From positions 147,672,243-147,736,242 of the forward strand of contig OY294067.1 of NCBI GenBank assembly GCA_958510875.1: DNA of 64,000 bases, in the 5' to 3' direction. A model generated the notes under the pieces. The model made no database searches and had not been told where the DNA came from. It was given only the letters and a program-made list of their open reading frames with translations. A program made the translations under genes and the position numbers. This DNA comes from Endomychus coccineus. Its lineage: Eukaryota; Arthropoda; Insecta; Coleoptera; Endomychidae. Of this stretch, positions 27,790 to 37,890 are shown in pieces; positions within the stretch are counted from its first letter, which is position 1, and each line of letters starts with the position of its first letter.

Positions 27790-27822
<33 letters not shown>

Positions 27823-27826
<4 letters not shown>

Positions 27827-28117
27827 GTCATCGAATTCTCCGCTCCGGCAGAGAAGAACATAGTCTTGAAAGAGGAGGAAAAATGGACAAAATATCAAGA
27901 TCTCCTGTTCGAGCTCCGCAGGCTATACCCAGGCCACAAAGTCGTATTAGTGGTTCTGATCATCGGTGTTTTGGGCGGAATTCTGTCTTCGCTGCGTTCA
28001 AACTTGAAGATCATTCCGGCCTGTAAGAACTCGGCGCAGATCTTGATAGACCGGATGCAAAAGGCAGTCATTCTGGATTCAATTAGATTACTGAGGGCAC
28101 ACGATTTAGGAACCTGA
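27823..28117 (+). pseudogene. C-terminal fragment of a non-LTR retrotransposon ORF
   Basis: An open stretch reading 'EEKWTKYQDLLFELRRLYPG', then a hydrophobic 'VVLVVLIIGVLGGI', 'LRSNLKII' and 'MQKAVILDSIRLLRAHDLGT' before a stop. The K-Y-x-x-L...VIG-LG...MQ.A...T.R.LR pattern is the usual C-terminus of several LINE reverse transcriptase proteins. Only the end is present. An inverted partial copy follows at 28242-28400. Confidence 0.6.
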
Positions 28118-28217
28118 AGCTACTTTCCGAACGGTGGGGAGGAGTAGCTTCGGTTAACCACCTTTTAGTTTTTTAGCTCGCAGCAGCCCCGACCAGGTTT
28201 GTATGTGAAAAAAAAAG

Positions 28218-28241
28218 TATATATATATATATATATATATT
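28218..28241. repeat. TA microsatellite between opposed LINE ends
   Basis: Short TA tract separating the plus-strand LINE end from its minus-strand partner. Confidence 0.9.
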
Positions 28242-28400
28242 CATATTCGGCAAGTAGCTTCAGGTTCCTGAACCGTGAGCCCTAATTATTCTCATTGAAC
28301 CCAGAATGACTGCCTTTTGAATCCGGTCTATCAAGTTCTGCGCCAGGCCGGAATGATATTCCAGTTCGAACGCAGCTAAGACCGAATCCCGCCTCCATTC
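28242..28400 (-). pseudogene. Inverted second copy of the same LINE C-terminus
   Basis: Reverse complement matches 27980-28125 (same 'cattccggcctg', 'cagtcattctgg' and 'aggaacctgaagctac' landmarks) with about 10-15% differences. Two 3'-truncated insertions back to back or an inverted duplication. 28401-29130 has no recognised feature except a (TAAA) tract at about 28975-28990. Confidence 0.6.
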
Positions 28401-29134
28401 ATGAGGAGAGTAGCAGAGAGGACGGGATAATTACCATCTTCACAAAGAAATCTGGGTCTAAAAAATACACTTAAAATGCATGTATCAAAAACAAAGTGCT
28501 TGAATAATACGAGAAACCAATCGGAAACGTTCATTGGAATGACGTGAATGGAATTGAAGACAGATTAAGACTTCTTGTTACATCATCGTATTAACACTAA
28601 CATGATCTGGATTCACATGGTCCGCTTTCTCGGATGTGTGGTGAATACAACCAGGTCTCTAATAGCCTGGATATATTTCACGATTCATTCACAGTCTTCA
28701 AAATAATGTAATTCACATTATGTTTTATTTCACTGTCTGGTGACGGGATGTTATAGGTATAGGTATTTCATGTATAATATCGCTCACTGGTTGAATGCGT
28801 ATATTGACTACTGATGTTTTTTCTTAGATGTTATATGTCAAAATACACATACTATTCAACGTTATATTGTCGGATGTTGATACTTTTGGTTGAATATGTA
28901 CTTTTTATATTGTAACAATCTGTTATTGGACACATTGCGTTTGTTGATTGTTCTGCTGTTTCAATAAATGAGAATATAAATAAATAAATGATAAAAGAAT
29001 TGGTAGTGACTAACGTTATTAAAGATAAATTCATCACAGTTATAAAGATGGCTCCAACAAACGAGTTTGTTATAGCCTCATCTTCCATTTGGCTATATGA
29101 TACAAATATATTTAATAGTAATTTCATAAAAGTT

Positions 29135-29905
29135 CATTGAGAAGAATTATTTCTAACGAGCGAAGGTAGTTGTGATATGGAAAAGCGAACATAGTGCAAC
29201 GTAAATTACCGAATGGTGAAGAAGAATGAAGCATATGTTGATAAATTAACAAATAAACTGAATCTGAAAACAGAAACCAGTCACAAAGATACCTTTGAGG
29301 TTATGCTTGATGATTTAATCAGGAATATCAACAACAATCTAGATAAACATGAATTAAAAAAACAGAAAGCTATTCTCACCATCAATAAATCATTCACTTA
29401 ACAGCTTAATATATTGGAATGAAGAATTATATGTATACAGAATAGCAAACCATCAGAGATAATGTAAGAGAAAACAGAATTGATTTATTAAAAAAGATCG
29501 ATATGTCATTTGCTGGACTGAACATGCTTGTAAATGACATTGGTAGTACATTGGACATTTTGGTGATGATTGATTGCTCGTCGAGAAATATGTGTCCGTT
29601 GAAAACGAAATTAGCCAAAGATATTAAAAAAGCTGTTAATTCTATATTGTTGGGAAGACATCTTAGACCAAGGAATCCTTAAATCAGTAAAGGAAAATAA
29701 TTCTTTAATAAACACTTTACGACTTTATGAAGAAACATGAAATCAATAATTATAATACGTATTCTGTGAAAAAAGCCGTTATTGCCGAACATTGGAAGAA
29801 GCGCTCCACAAACAATTCATTCTGAGCGGAAGATACAAATGGCTTCACATACTCGAGGAAATTACAGAAAAATATAATGAACGTAAGCATAGAACTATAA
29901 TAGTA
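29135..29905 (+). pseudogene. Fragment of a second, decayed Polinton (fibre-like plus integrase)
   Basis: 29140-29400 reads in broken frames 'LTSEGSCDMEKR', 'CNV' and 'EAYVDKLTNKLNLK', the fibre-like landmarks D...M...K-R...CNV...YVD seen before the integrase in the 1-18 kb element. 29555-29905 is alignable with the integrase at 10855-11225, with shared stretches such as 'ccgttgaaaacgaaat', 'gttaattctatattg' and 'gaaaaatataat'. Gene order is conserved, but there are stops, deletions of the second Asp region and frameshifts. No ends are visible, so it is an old truncated copy. Confidence 0.8.
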
Positions 29906-30184
29906 TCGATAAATTGTAGGACTTTGTTCAATTTTTCAATATGTGTCGTCCAATGGTAATATGTACACAACATTGAACACCTAGGGGTAACTTCCAATTT
30001 TTAAGATTTTGTGTTTTGTTTTACTGTGTTATACATGTAATGTAGGTAATTATTGTAATTGGTCTTGTGATCATGTCATTTTAAACTTTATTACATTTTA
30101 ATTATATTCATGGTCTGAAGACTTGAAAGCACACCCAGACGAAGACCGGGGTATTATTTGAGTTGGGTGTTATCAGTTATCTCA

Positions 30185-30338
30185 AACTCGTGTTGGTTCC
30201 GGGTTTGCTAATAGGCCAACGGTTTTTTCCGCCTGAAGTAGAAGTCTTCTGAAGGAATATTAACTCGTGTTGGTTCAGGGTTGCGAATAAGCCAACGGTT
30301 TTTTCCGCCTGGAGTAGGAGTCTTCTAAAGGAATATTT
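30185..30338 (+). repeat. Tandem pair related to a segment of the gypsy element at 58.8 kb
   Basis: Two 77-bp units starting aactcgtgttggttc and sharing 'gccaacggttttttccgcct' and 'gtcttct'. The reverse complement of 58800-58880 carries the diverged counterpart ('cgtgttggttccgggtta', 'aggccatcgg', 'cccgcctggggtagaagt'). So this interval probably derives from a related gypsy family. The surrounding 29906-31640 has short unassigned ORFs only. Confidence 0.65.
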
Positions 30339-32239
30339 AGGCTTGGTCACTCGTCAATAAGAACCTGCCCTGGATAAAGTACTGGTGGGAGCGAGAGAAT
30401 ACCGTTTGTGTGATTCCTCCTGTACCCGATCTTTAACCGAATTTGCTGTTTTGTTATTTTTTCATTTTTTTCATTTTTGACTTTAACTTCATTACCTTCT
30501 GTTATGAAGCTGGATGATTGCTAGTAGTTTGGTTCCAGGGGAACGCAATTCTTATGCGCGGATGAGCAACTCAACGACGGGAGTTACCTGGGGAGCACGA
30601 AGCGTTTATTTCATCTTACGCCGCTCGGTACTACAGGCCAATCGTTGAGCTGATCGTAATCGTATTGGAGGGCGAGATTTTGGTTCCTTCTGCTGGATTT
30701 TCGATTAGGCGCATATCATTAGTTTTAGATAATTTCTTAGAAATAATTATAAATGGTGTGTTGTGAAGTGTTGGGAGGTTTTTTTGTGGATTTCAAGGGT
30801 GGTTTAAGGTCCTACTTCCTTCAGAAATAGCGATCTTGGTTTTCATTTGCTTATTGGTTTCCTGATCTAATTTCCACGTTTAGTCTTGGTGAAAATTTGG
30901 GAAATTTTCTTGAAGTGAGGGGAGAATTTGTTACGTGTAAATTCCACTTAACGGCTTAGAAATGGCCGCTGCACTACAATCGGTTAACTCCTGTGACGTC
31001 AGCTATGCTAGACCGTATATTCTCCGAGTCATGGATATTTAGTGTCAGATTCTGTAGTTACCGCTTCTATTTCGAGGTCGTTCTGTGAGACATCGAAGCA
31101 CCGGAACCGCCGAGAAAATGGCGTACTTTTGTCAAATCGTCCAAGTGGAAGGTCGTGTTCCTAAGTCACTTCAACAGGAAGGTGATACCAAACTTATGTT
31201 TTGAACCAAATTCTGGTAATATCCTTCCGTTGAAAGCAAAGGCATCAATTACCAATTTGGAGTGGATTGATTGGAAGATTCGTGTGATAGATGCACCTAA
31301 GAGGATTGAAACTCGGTTTCAACGTGACTGGTTTTGGACGGAAGTAAAGTTTGTTTCATTGAAAGGAAAAAACCCTATCGTGATAGAGGTAAATATCTTT
31401 GTAATTCCAATTGATTTACTCACTAACTTCAAGGATTAATTTGCCTTCCCAGGTGATATCTGACAGGACATGGGTTAGTCCTAATTTGTTCAAAAATCGT
31501 TATATATTCTGTTCATGTCTGTCTTCTGAGGACAATAGAGCAATAGAGGTTCGAACATTCCGTGATTTCAGGGTTTTTGTTTATGTTGTGGTAAATTCAA
31601 CAAGTGTACGAATTCTGAGGTTGGCTTGAATCTGCTGTGGAAAAATTGATTTAGAAGTTGCTGATTGACTTGTGGTGTACAATCGTGGAAACTATATTAG
31701 AATTGTGGCAGGAATCCATACATCAAGTAGGAAGTACTAATCCATAATCGAGCAAGTATAACATCTTACCCAGCAGTCACCAGGTCAGGCTACCCAGTTT
31801 TCGGTTTATGTAACATTTGAAATAATCATTTGAGTACTTGCATATGTGTAAATTTAAATGTTCACTTTGATTCGAGCAATTTAACCTCATTCATATTTCA
31901 ATTCATTCGCTTCATGATTCATTTAATATTAGGTTTTGTGATAAATTGTAACAACAATATTATTTTAATAGTAAGTAAATTTCAATCATTCTTGGTACAG
32001 GTCTTTTATTTTTTTGCATACTTTCAGGGTAATTTAGCCTGGGGACATTTGAGTTTTTGAATCCCCCAGTTAAGTAACATAATTTTATTGGTTGGTTTAA
32101 ATACTCTGGTGCCCAAATTTCAACATCTAAAATATAACTCACGACCGTCTCCACTGTAGCTGTCGGCAACCAAGCGATAAAATTGAATTTATAGTTCATC
32201 CACAAGTAAGAGTAATTTTTACCCTTACAGTTCTGTGAA

Positions 32240-33340
32240 TCGATGTATTCCGTAACATTGCCCTCCTCCTAAGCAAGTTCGTTCCATGCAGGCAACTTCT
32301 CAATTTCTTGATATCTGGCACGGCGATAATGGTGAAGTACTTTCATTCTAGTTCTCGACTTTCGATGAATTGTGTGAACCAGATCGTTGATTTGCCTTTT
32401 GAGTGCCTTCAAAACCAAAATTCAATTTTGGAGAACGTCCCTTCTTCCTCTGAGGATAATATAACTAGCTCGCCTTTCTGAAATCCTTGAGCATCGACCC
32501 GCATATCATATCATATCAACGAGTTTTCATATCGTCACCAGCTAAGTTGATCTTTTCTCAAACAATTTCATGAATGTTTAAAAGATTCTTATTTATGTCA
32601 TCTACATAATTATTATAATAATTGTCAACAGTTATGACATGATCGTTCGCGGAACCAGGCACTAAATCATTGGGCACTTTCATTTCACGACCAAAAACAA
32701 TTCGCGAAGGCATCTACCCCGTCGTGTCATGTAATACTGCTCTATAAACCATCATAAAAAGCTGTAAATGGCGATCTCAGTCCCTTTGATGGTTGTTTAC
32801 CATTTTTGACAAATGTTCCTCTATTATTCTGTTGAACATTGCTACCATTCCGTCTGACTGTGAATGTAGAGATGAAGTTCTTGTTTCATGTATCCCTAAT
32901 GTTGCACAAATTCTTTGGAAAATGTTGAATTGAAAATTAAGGCCTTGATCAGAAAGCAGTTCATGTGGAACACCGAATAGACTAATTGAAACTTTGGCCA
33001 CAGTGTGTATTTCTCAATTAGGATTCACACATGCTCCAGGCCATTTGCTGAAGTAATCCATGGCTACCAAGATCTATTTATTGCCGTCATTGGTAACAGA
33101 GGAAGGTTCTGCCACATCCACTGAGTTTGACCAGGAATTTATTTTTATGGCCGAAACAATAATATTACTCGGGTGAAATGGCCAGCTGCTTTCCCGGAAT
33201 GTAATACGATAGAACATGAATGAGACCATCTGCAAAGACAGCTTCGCGTCAGAAATAATCAACTCCTCATCCCTGAAGAGTTTGCGGAAGCTCTGAGAGA
33301 AGAATGAGAAACTATGCCTCAAGAGTTAATCAACTCTCTG
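32240..33340 (-). pseudogene. Gypsy-class integrase remnant
   Basis: Minus-strand frames give 'ILVAMDYFSKWP' (first catalytic Asp region, about 33040-33075), then 'FGVPHELLSDQGLNF' with the second Asp and 'LGIHETRTSSLHSQSDGMVAMFNRIIEEHLSKMV' (33001-32777). In functional copies the third acidic residue sits where 'MVAMFNR' reads, and here Ala replaces it. Flanking pol sequence is scrambled by stops and frameshifts. It resembles the 412/mdg-type gypsy integrases and is not the same family as the 57-61 kb element. Confidence 0.8.
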
Positions 33341-36030
33341 ATTTTGGGAATGCTTGGGAAGTAGTAGGTAGTTCTTCGAACTCGAGGTGAGACATTCAAA
33401 GAAATTAACTTGGAGCGAAAGAGCGAAATGAAGAACAATCTCCTGTTTCTTTAATTAATCTTCTGTGAGTTTTTATACTTTATTTGAATTTGCAATGAAG
33501 CTTTTATTTGCATTGCGTAAGTGGTGTGCATATTAATAAAACTTACGCTGATTCTGTTTTTGTTCATCGTAACCGATTTATGGTGAGACGTGTTGTCACT
33601 GTTCAGCCTGGTGAACCAAAAACTTTGTCCAGATGTTGCCACGTTTCCTAAAAATAGTTTTCCGTAAACTCAGTGTTCTTAACAAAAGCTGTGTCTCCAT
33701 TTTCTATATCTTTTCAAAATCGTTATGTATTCCAACAATTATACTGTGATGAATTGGTTGAACAACTTCTAGGTTGACAGCTAGAAGTTTATGTGTAATT
33801 TGTTTGATAGGGTTCCTAGTTGCTTCCAACTCGAAAGCGTGTATCATTACTTCGGGTGTCTGGCCAACCGCAGAGTTTGCTGTGACTAATAATCTTCGAT
33901 GCCCTCTATGGAAGCTTGTGTTCGGAATTGTTTTTTCAATTCGAGAGGAAATTCTGAATACTGGATATGCAAGATGAGTAAGGCTTTCTATATTAGATCT
34001 AAATTCCTGAAGGCTTTCTCTCTCTTCCTTGATTTAAGTTGACTCTAGAAGACTTGCTTCAGATGTTTGTCGCACTAACATATTATATCTAAGATTCCCC
34101 GTAATATTTCTGTATATTTTCGGGAATGGTTTGTAATAAATCCAATACTTGCCTACAGAGTGCTATAACCAGCGCGGTAGCTTTCTCTTCATTTGTTCAT
34201 TTGTTTGTAGAGCCTGCAAATTCAAACTGTCTTTTGTATGTAGTTCATGAAGTCGTGCCGTCGAAGGTAGGTGGCTTCATCGGTGTTAGAGAACCATAAT
34301 TACTGGACATACACTTCTCACCACAAGTTTTCATCAACTTCTTAGCTAACTAGATCCTAATTCACTCTATAGAATTTTTATTCATGCACGTCTAACTGGT
34401 GATTCATTTCATCTCATAGTTGATTCTGAATATCTAGAATTTTCTTGTGAACTTCATTATCTTCACGTCTTTTTCTTTCTTGATCTTCTTTTCCTTCTTG
34501 TCGTCTTCTTTCTTGTTCTTCTCTCTCCTCGTCATCTCTATTATTGTCCTTATTTTTCTTTCTCCTGGAGTTTTCCTTTTTGTTCTTCTATTTTTCTGGT
34601 GTTTCCTTTATTGTTGGGCGAGTGAGTTCTGTTGCTGTCCCAACAGGTCAGCCACCATTATTTCCATATTTTCATTATATTGTCAGCGAAGTTTTTTATG
34701 TTTTCACCATTCACTTATATTTTATCCAGAAATAATGTTTTTAATTAAAAATATGAGGCCAGTTGCGCAATGTCAAGTTCAAATTACCGTATAAACAAGT
34801 GGAAAAATTTGATCAAATTCACCTATTCTCTTTTTTTTAAATTGCACTTCTGACATCAATGCTACGATTTTACTTAGGTTCCAAAATTTTTAAGGCCAAC
34901 TGAAACACAGTTCTAAAGCGGACTGTAATTTTATTTAACTCACTAAGTTGCAAAAGAAAAATAGATGATTTCTTGCAGACGATTTAAAAGTCCCAAATTG
35001 TCTTTTCGATAATAAACACCAAAGTCACATGCACTCTAATAACATACCACTTGTTTATTGTTTATTAATCACGACCAACTGTCACTCTCACAGACTTCTA
35101 TGTCATGTGTATAGAACCAGACAGTATTGCGCTAGTTCAACTCCTGATTGTCATTCCTCACTCCTTATAGATTCAATGATTCCAAAATGAGCTCAAAATA
35201 TCTAGTAACCTTCGAGATTGATAGTTCTCTAACATTCTCATATTTACAGTGTATTAGATTATTCTGGAGCCACTAGTGGCGTATTTGGTATCAATATAAT
35301 GGTGTTTATTGGGTAATCCATCTTTGAAGCATATTCCTTATGTTTGGAAATCTTCATTCAAGATTTTCCAAAAAATGTGTCAACATAATATCTACAAATG
35401 TTTCAATCATATTTCCGAAAGAGGTTTAATGATTCTCACAGCTGCTGGCTCACCCTTTTGCAATTCTGTGATTCCTTTCCTTGAATAAATAAAGTAATAT
35501 ACGTATGAAATTATGAAATATTTGTTTGGTAACTCTGGAACTGATATGTTGCGACCAGAAGGAACCGAGAATGAGAGTAAATCTGCAGACAGCTTCTATA
35601 TATGAAAAGTATTTTCCTCTGAAAACAAGATGCATGAATGTGAAGAAAATTCTGGGTAACCAAGAAGAACGTCAAGTAGAAGAAAAAATCTCTGATTTGA
35701 GTCAAATTATAATTAAAACTTTTTCATCCCTTATTGAATAATTCTGAAGTGAGTTATTAAAGAAGCTAAATTATGTACAACGATATAATCATCAAAAAAC
35801 CTAATGATGAGGGTGAAGCCGTTTGGTGCTGAATAAAATATGATAAGTGAACAAACATTCTAATAAGACAACATTTGATTTATACAATATGAATTCTGAG
35901 AAATAGTGATATGAATGGTAGGAACATAGAATAAAATAATAATCACTTCATTATCTTATGTCTGTCCATCAATTCAGAAAATTTGAAAAATACGCCCTTA
36001 GAAAAGCGGACGAAATTCAATTTTTTTAGT
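33341..36030. other. Unassigned interval, possible gypsy gag debris
   Basis: Minus-strand 34720-34420 encodes a Gln/Lys/Arg/Glu-rich coiled-coil stretch (with 'LLGQQQNSL') like arthropod gypsy gag proteins, but too decayed to assign. The plus strand there is T/C-rich. The rest (33341-34400, 34800-36030) shows no recognisable gene. Confidence 0.35.
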
Positions 36031-36252
36031 TGAAACAAGTGAAGGGGAAATATTGAATACTATTCAAAATCTTAAGAATACGATGTCTGTAGGTGTAGAC
36101 CCTATATCAACAAAATTCATAAGACAATTGAAACATTTCATCGTAAAACCTTTGCAGCATCTTATTAATTTAATTTTCAGTATTGATGTTTTTCCAGATG
36201 AACAGAAAAAAGCAATGGCGGAGCGAGATTATATGCAAAAAAGGTGATTTTA

Positions 36253-36263
36253 ATAACTATAAA
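36253..36263. repeat. Target-site duplication, left copy (ataactataaa)
   Basis: 11 bases repeated exactly at 36768-36778, flanking the inverted-repeat element inside a LINE RT. Confidence 0.85.
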
Positions 36264-36312
36264 TAAAAATTATCGGGAAATAGGTCACATTAACACTTTG
36301 TTTTAAATATTC

Positions 36313-36354
36313 GTCTTTACGTACGTTTCGGTCTCACGACCATCATCAGAAGAC
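36313..36354 (-). ncRNA. Hammerhead-ribozyme-like motif, left arm
   Basis: On the minus strand: gtctt, then ctgatga (exact core), u, stem II ggtc/gacc with gtga loop, gaaa, the self-complementary cgtacg, then U-A at the cleavage position, then aagac pairing perfectly with gtctt as stem I. The very short palindromic stem III is the form that works as a dimer in Penelope-like hammerheads. Confidence 0.65.
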
Positions 36355-36643
36355 TCACTATGTCTAAAAAGGGGGTTTATTAAAACTAATTATAGCACAA
36401 GCGTTCAAATCGCACAATTTAACTTCAATCAAAAGAGCCCACGGCGTCGAAACGAACAGAACTACGAATATTCGGAATTGTATCGTCAGTATTAAAGTAT
36501 ACCTTTAATACTGACGATACAATTTCGACTATTCGTAGTTCTGTTCGTTTCGACAGCGTGGGCTCTTTTGATTGAAGTTATTGTGCGATTTGAACGCTTG
36601 TGCTATAATTATTTTCAATAAACCCCCTTTTTAGACATAGTGA

Positions 36644-36685
36644 GTCTTCTGATGATGGTCGTGAGACCGAAACGTACGTTGAGAC
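36644..36685 (+). ncRNA. Hammerhead-ribozyme-like motif, right arm
   Basis: Plus-strand counterpart with identical core and stem II. Stem I is gtctt/gagac (one G-U pair), and the cleavage position is U. Both arms keep all core bases and compatible stem I changes. Confidence 0.65.
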
Positions 36686-36767
36686 GAATATTTAAAACAA
36701 AGTGTTAATGTGACCTATTTCCCGAGAATTTTTTATATATAATTTATACTGGGTCAAGAATCTTATT

Positions 36768-36778
36768 ATAACTATAAA
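36768..36778. repeat. Target-site duplication, right copy (ataactataaa)
   Basis: Exact repeat of 36253-36263. Confidence 0.85.
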
Positions 36779-37019
36779 CACATTACTATCTTGAATAATC
36801 ACATTCAAAATATTTGAAGTATCTTAGTGAGGAAGAAACGTTTCTTCATGAATAGTTTGTTATCCCCAACAAAATGGTTTCATAGATGGTAGATCAACAA
36901 AACGTGCTATATACCAACTACTAGAAAAAAATTACGTCTCGCTGAACAATAAACGTAAGAAACCTTCGGAATCTAGTTCATTCCATATCTTCTCCGCTCG
37001 GTCATCTCTCTCTCTCTCT

Positions 37020-37219
37020 NNNNNNNNNNNNNNNNNNNNNNNNNNNNNNNNNNNNNNNNNNNNNNNNNNNNNNNNNNNNNNNNNNNNNNNNNNNNNNNNN
37101 NNNNNNNNNNNNNNNNNNNNNNNNNNNNNNNNNNNNNNNNNNNNNNNNNNNNNNNNNNNNNNNNNNNNNNNNNNNNNNNNNNNNNNNNNNNNNNNNNNNN
37201 NNNNNNNNNNNNNNNNNNN
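37020..37219. other. Assembly gap of 200 N
   Basis: Exactly 200 undetermined bases, preceded by a (TC)n tract at about 37003-37019. The round size suggests an arbitrary-length scaffold gap. Confidence 0.99.
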
Positions 37220-37890
37220 TGTGAAACTAGTTTGAATGCATATCATGCCTACTTTTATTTCATCATAAAATATGCTATAATTTCCTGGGGTAACTCTATC
37301 ATATCAATAGAAACACGTCCCACAGAAAAGATGTATTAGAAACAGTTTTAACTTAGATCTAAGAGACAGTTGTAAATGATATTTCATAAAGTACAGAATA
37401 CCTTGACATAAATTAATATGATAGAAAGTGTCTTAATAATTTGAAAAAATTAGTCATTAAAAAAATACGTTCCATGAACATAATACACGTAACATGTACC
37501 TATTGAAAATTGGGGAAACTCATTCAACTCAATTCCAAAAGGGTGATATATTGATATATAATTATCTTTTTATTGGTGTAAAACACAATAATTACATAAA
37601 ATTCAAACCTTATTCTGTTGGATCACTGTTTCTAGAATTTTTCAAAATCACATTCCAACTTGAATATTGATTGAAATTTAACCTTTAATCATATTTTATC
37701 CTTTATCACATGTGCAAGATCATAATTATCTTATATATCTATAATGTCTGACTTCAATAATTTATAGCGTTTTTTGATATCCTGTATCATTTGTATCGTG
37801 TCTGTAATTGATATTTGTAATTATCGTACTTATGAGTTCTTCGTTGCTTATTTGTACATATTTTTAATAAAGCTGGTTATCTATCTATAT

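Larger units (their letters stand above)
27266..27792. repeat. Palindromic repeat with a tRNA-like sequence in each arm
   Basis: Arms of 223 bp (27266-27488 and 27570-27792) are near-perfect reverse complements separated by an 81-bp spacer (27489-27569). The outer ends read ataaacaagtttaaagtttc and its complement. The right edge abuts another TA tract (27791-27812). Confidence 0.9.
36264..36767. mobile_element. 504-bp inverted-repeat element with a hammerhead motif in each arm
   Basis: Two arms of about 220 bp (36275-36492 and 36495-36733) are near-perfect reverse complements meeting at about 36494. Their outer sequence is 'cgggaaataggtcacatt'. Each arm contains a hammerhead-like motif. The element sits in a LINE RT with an 11-bp duplication. 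A related copy is at 45313-45632. Penelope-like terminal repeats and their non-autonomous derivatives carry such ribozymes; the assignment to that group is inference from the ribozyme. Confidence 0.8.
36035..37890 (+). pseudogene. Non-LTR reverse transcriptase remnant, split by an insertion and a gap
   Basis: N-terminal RT part 36035-36250 ('IQNLKNTMSVGVDPISTKFI', 'PLQHLINLIF', 'KKGDFNNYK'). The frame is interrupted by the inverted-repeat element (36264-36767) and resumes after its target duplication with 'KMVS' and 'RSTKRAIYQLLEK' in shifted frames. The catalytic region would fall in the N gap (37020-37219). 37235-37560 holds the decayed C-terminus ('YAIISWGNS'-type tract and a 'RNMYLLKIG'-like tract). 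An aataaa near 37868 and a short tail mark the end. This is a Jockey/CR1-like LINE without RNase H. Confidence 0.7.

Noticed and set aside
26732..28117. Three ORFs sharing the same start 'MWVRIPPMVQSF'
   Set aside because: They read through the tRNA-like repeat unit and diverge where the repeat ends.
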